64,000 bases of DNA from Trichopria drosophilae (taxonomy: Eukaryota; Arthropoda; Insecta; Hymenoptera; Diapriidae), in the NCBI GenBank assembly GCA_030407085.1, contig CM059585.1, positions 1,063,001-1,127,000 on the forward strand. Reading direction: 5' to 3'. Positions 60,329 through 64,000 of the stretch are shown piece after piece. The notes under the pieces are model-generated. The model saw only the letters and a list, made by a program, of their open reading frames with translations. It searched no databases and was not told where the DNA came from. The translations under genes were made by a program, and so were the position numbers. Each line of letters opens with the position of its first letter. The first letter of the stretch is position 1.

Positions 60329-60655
60329 GGGGAACGCGATTGTTAAGTGGTTAGCATGCTCGCCTCGTAAACTGAACGTTCCTTAGGTCGTAAGTTCGAA
60401 TCCCCGCCCGGCAACCTTTTCTGATTATTTCCATTGCGGATAATTCAGGAAACCCTGCTGGGCGAAGGTACGAATTTGGGACTGCTACCGACATCAGTCG
60501 GTGGTTATCGACAACGTGAATGGTTTTTCCGTGTCGATTATGTGTAGTATTTGTGATTGTTTACTTGTTTGTATCGTCCTGTGTGGGATGATGACTAAGC
60601 CTTGCCCGATTAGCCATAGATGGCATAAAGTTGGCAAGTAAATCTGACCAATTTT
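60329..60655 (+). mobile_element. Candidate tRNA-derived SINE
   Basis: The head (60329-60415) has TTAAGTGGTTAGCATGCTCG (A-box region) and GTAAGTTCGAATCCCC (B box), the split RNA polymerase III promoter. It is followed by a less AT-rich unique body of about 200 bp (CCCTGCTGGGCGAAGGTACG, ATCAGTCGGTGGTTATCGAC, TGTGTGGGATGATGACTAAG) and a T-rich end near 60645-60655. A-box to B-box distance is a little longer than in tRNAs. No coding capacity; it would depend on a LINE. Confidence 0.6.
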
Positions 60656-60755
60656 TGTTTTATTGTGTTCAATTTAAAAACAATGTTAAATTTCAACGCG
60701 ATTGCCGGAGCTAAAGACTTGCTATAGATTATGTCACATAGTTTTCCGTACTCAT

Positions 60756-61255
60756 ACACTAAAAAAAAGTAGTTGAAATGACAATTTTTTTTCCATGAAT
60801 CATAGTGTGAAATTGGGACTAGGCATGGTAATAGTTAAAATAACTATTCGGAAATAGTAAAGTTAATTATTGTTTCATGATTCAAAATGCTACTTATCAT
60901 AATAGACAAATAGACTCATTTTTTTGAAATAGCCCTTTCAGAAAATTACTACCTTCACTGATTGTGAGAGAAATTGTATAAGAAATATACACACACAAAT
61001 TTCAATGTCGTGTAACTAGTCTATAAATACACGTATGTAAACAATATATATGCATTATTTTAACTATATTTGTCATATTTATTTAAATCATTCTACATTG
61101 TTTATTTTTTTAACTATGCGGAGATAGTTGGCGTAACAAAATTATAGTAAAATCGAATATGAAAGTGGTCAATTGAACTATTTTTCATAGTAGTTTTCAC
61201 TATATTTTTCAAACTATGTGATATAGTCAATTTTACTATGGATTTTTATCTCAGA
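60756..61255 (-). mobile_element. Foldback-type element with CATAGTTAAAAT repeats, copy 2
   Basis: Inverted relative of 36193-37007. It starts ACACTAAAAAAAAGTAG, holds ACTAGGCATGGTAATAGTTA and TTCATGATTCAAAATGCTAC, and ends CTATGGATTTTTATCTCAGAG. It is about 300 bp shorter because of internal loss near 60935-61000. Confidence 0.8.
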
Positions 61256-62394
61256 GTAAAAACTACAACTTCCAGACTCGGATATGAAATTCAAAAATTA
61301 TACTTTTTTCTCCACCTTAATGTTTATTTTATTAAAATCTCATATTTTGCAAGAAAAAATATAATTAAGATTAGATTTATAAGTGAATTATTGTGCAAAG
61401 CTAGTATTTTTCGAGATTTTCACTACTTTCCTCCATTTCTTGTTCAAATTAAATCAGCCAAATTTTCTATGGTATGGAAACTCAACTTTAACAACGAGAA
61501 CCAAAAAGCATACCTTCCATTGGTAAAATTAGATTATTTAATTATAATCTTTTCCATTTTTCAAGTTGATAATGAGGTTCTAATAAGAGATATCAATTTT
61601 AGGTTTCTGGAGGTCAACTGCTTCGGTATACGTAACGAACAAATTGTTGCTTCTAGTATTGGTTTTGGATAGAAACTAAATCCAATTTTGAAAACTCTAA
61701 ATTCAAAGTCAAGATATTCGTAAATAGAGAAAATACTGAAGAACTTGAAGAAAATTTGAAGAAAAGAAATTTGCTAGGGAATGTTTTGGAATTGAGGTGA
61801 CTTCTTTATTTTTAAAATATTTTCGTCCATTATTCCGTAAAGTATCTATTTACTGAAGATATCAAATGGGATTTCTTTTCAAGACCGACGAGATATGTCT
61901 TTAATTTACGAAATATAAAACACTACTAATATTACAAAAACATAACTATTAAACGTTGCTATTGAAATTGTTAATAGAACCTACTAGAAGAGATAGCAAC
62001 CACGGACTTTTCTATAATGTGGCGTGACGCATTGTTGGAAAATTTACTTCTAATGTGACATTTAAAGGAGAGAGTCTATCAATTTATTTATGTATTTTAT
62101 TAGACACTTACATTTTTTGTCGCTTCACCTTAAACCTTTCAATCTGAAAACTCTCATGTTGGTCAATTAGCGTTTAACCCTCAGCGGTATAGTGGACAGC
62201 ATTAATGACCTTTTTATAATTTCAAGAATAATAGAAATGTTATTTTTTCAATTATCACGCTCATCGTTTATTATTTATGTAACCAAGTCTGCTTAAATAA
62301 CATTGGAAACCAAAACAATGTATATTTAACAAAAATTCATTACTCAACTATTCAAACAACAAAAATTCAACTATTCTTTCGGTTTACGCGTTTT
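61256..62394. other. AT-rich stretch, no supported gene
   Basis: A 144-codon plus frame (61238-61672) begins inside the end of the foldback element, is Phe/Ile/Lys-rich and has no motif, so I treat it as chance. Nothing else seen. Confidence 0.4.
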
Positions 62395-62560
62395 CGGGTT
62401 GGCTGATTACGAATCTGAAATCGGTTTTTGGAAATTTAAAATGTTGGATTAGTCATGTTCAATTGCTGAAAACAGATTCCCGATTCATAATCGGCAATTC
62501 TAAAAATCCCCGAATCACACGGTTCAAGCAAAATTAAATAAATTTCTCGAGAAAAAAAGG

Positions 62561-63264
62561 GATGACCAAAATCAGATCAATATCAGATCAAAATAGGGCA
62601 GATATGAAAACGATCTAAATGAGATTATCCTGGAAAAAATGAACGAGTTTACAACCAAAACTTGATTTTGAACAAATGAAAAATATATAATTTTTTATTG
62701 CATTAAAAAATATAATAAACAATTTAAAAAATCGCCACGTGGCGGAATCGAACCCTGGACCGTTTGGTAGTAATTATTCGAGCCCCTAATCCCTCGTCGA
62801 CGCTACGCTTCTTGTTGTTACAATGGACATTAATATTTGCTACCATGAATCGATTTCAAAATGCCTTTATCTGTAATCTTTTAATAAATTACAAGTGAAA
62901 ACAGACGCAAAACATGATCGATATAAAATTTCAGAAATTTATTTAACTATTGCCAACGACAGAGGTTAGAACATTAAATATTCGCACAAAAAATTGATGG
63001 TGGTAGATTGTTTTTAATATTAATAAAATCCGGACCAAGTTTACACGAAATAAAATATGAGCAAACTACGCGTTTTTACACCAGTTGTCGAGCATTAATT
63101 GCGATGTCAAAATAGGAGTGAAGAAAATTTGATATACTCTTAATTTGATCAAGATCAATTTTTAGTTGTAAACTCGTCCAACTGTGATCCTGGATTGTCT
63201 CAAAAAAAGGATGTCAGTTAGATCGTTTTTAGGTCTGAGAAATTTTGATACGATTTTGGTCATA
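62561..63264. mobile_element. Old inverted-repeat element enclosing a tRNA-like sequence
   Basis: Left arm 62561-62678 (GATGACCAAAATCAGATCAA, AAACGATCTAAATGAGA, ACGAGTTTACAACCAAAACT). Right arm 63149-63264 inverted (ATGACCAAAATCGTATCAAA, AAACGATCTAACTGACA, ACGAGTTTACAACTAAAAAT). About 75% alike. Each arm is flanked outside by an inverted copy of the GCCATTTTG dispersed repeat (62395-62470 and 63255-63320), so the palindrome extends further. Confidence 0.65.
62733..62808 (-). repeat. tRNA-like sequence on the minus strand
   Basis: Minus strand: GCGTAGCGTCGACGAGGG, GGATTAGGGGC, then CCAGGGTTCGATTCCG (good B box) and CCACGTGGCG. GTGGCG/CGCCAC form a local palindrome instead of a clean acceptor stem. 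Pseudogene or SINE head. Confidence 0.55.
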
Positions 63265-63320
63265 TTGAATTCGCTATTTCGAATGTCTAAAAATGGAATT
63301 TAGATTATTAATCAGCGATC

Positions 63321-64000
63321 TCAAAAATGTGTTCATATAAGAGTTAAAATCTTGAATGCAGAAAGAAACTTATTTGAAAATAGCCTAAAAAATTCGTATA
63401 TATGATTTCAAAGTTTTTAAAAAAGTAAATAAACGAAAACTATATAGTACATGTTGCACACGGTAATTATCAATTACTCTATTGGATACAATATTATTTT
63501 GTATGTTTAAATTATATTTCGAAAATCTTGGAAAACTCCTTCAAATTTCAAACTCCAAGAAACCTGGCACATTGCAAATAGCAAAATTCGAAATGTATTA
63601 AATGTATTTATTTATCACATGTCACCGAGCTGTGTACTCACATAAATATCCGTCAGAATGCATCGTGTTACCCTCTGGGTGCAATGTAGCAGACGCACGC
63701 AAGCAGCAACGCTCCGAGTTCACCGTGATTCATTCTTAAATCTCATTATGTAATGCGTCGCGTTCACTGGAAGTCTGTTTCATTAAGCTCTAGGATGCAC
63801 TATGTACCATCTCCGAATATTCTCAATTTTCATTGAGATTCGAATTAGAATCACGTTTTAAGTGAACAATATAAATGCAATTCAACAGAATTAAAAAATC
63901 ACTAATTTCATTAAATAAGTTACAAAATAAAAGCGATTACATACACAATTGATAAAAATACAATGAAAGAAGGGCCCAAAGAATCAAACTATAGAAACAG
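63321..64000. other. AT-rich stretch with a less AT-rich patch
   Basis: 63610-63790 is GC-richer, with CGCACGCAAGCAGCAACGCT and AATGCGTCGCGTTCACTGG. No open frame of note. The window ends here. Confidence 0.35.

Noticed and set aside
61238..61672. 144-codon plus-strand frame as a gene
   Set aside because: Starts inside the terminal part of a foldback element, composition follows the AT-rich background, no motif or signal peptide, and no promoter or splice context.

Overview
This window looks like intergenic or large-intron DNA from an arthropod, most likely an insect and possibly a hymenopteran. It is clearly AT-rich by eye. It holds a Tc1/mariner-type transposase gene with a spliceosomal-type intron, a non-LTR reverse transcriptase remnant, tRNA-derived SINE-like sequences and many short inverted-repeat elements. 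I recognise no intact host protein-coding gene. The coding sequences I can name all belong to mobile elements, and all carry lesions.

Layout. 1-3950: AT-rich DNA with two CpG-rich islands (about 1080-1460 and 3140-3400). 3951-9901: a giant, nearly perfect inverted repeat with arms of about 2.83 kb around a 295-bp unique centre. Its inner part (5506-8345) is a DD41D (rosa-like) mariner element folded on itself. The right-hand transposase copy reads from the unique centre outward, and the left arm holds an inverted copy of only its 3' part. The outer part of each arm has a tandem duplication and an 80-bp minisatellite. 10029-31870: a dense population of non-autonomous elements (TA-flanked CAGTAG-type MITEs, ACACGGAAA-ended elements, foldbacks), tandem repeats and three tRNA-like sequences. 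34626-35165: an R1/I-like reverse transcriptase remnant on the minus strand. 36193-41446: a foldback element with a second, inverted copy at 60756-61255, a cluster of TGACCT half-sites, a CpG-rich island and a 134-bp hairpin MITE.

41447-44593: the best-preserved element, a 3.15-kb DNA transposon with TIRs of about 242 bp. It has a zinc-cluster N-terminal ORF (268 codons) and a D/D/E-type catalytic ORF (459 codons), separated by one stop codon and one frameshift. 44594-50153: direct duplications, a CpG-rich island, several copies of a roughly 107-122-bp dispersed repeat, a second copy of the 12-kb MITE, and a TTAA-flanked MITE. 53100-53720: the strongest promoter-like island, with a perfect NRF1-type palindrome. 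56575-64000: more tandem repeats, a MITE, a candidate SINE, tRNA-like remnants and an old inverted-repeat element enclosing one of them.

The mobile elements are nested in one another. The non-autonomous families probably depend on transposases encoded elsewhere in the genome. The giant inverted repeat, if transcribed across its centre, would give long double-stranded RNA. Coordinates of repeats were read by eye and may be off by a few bases.
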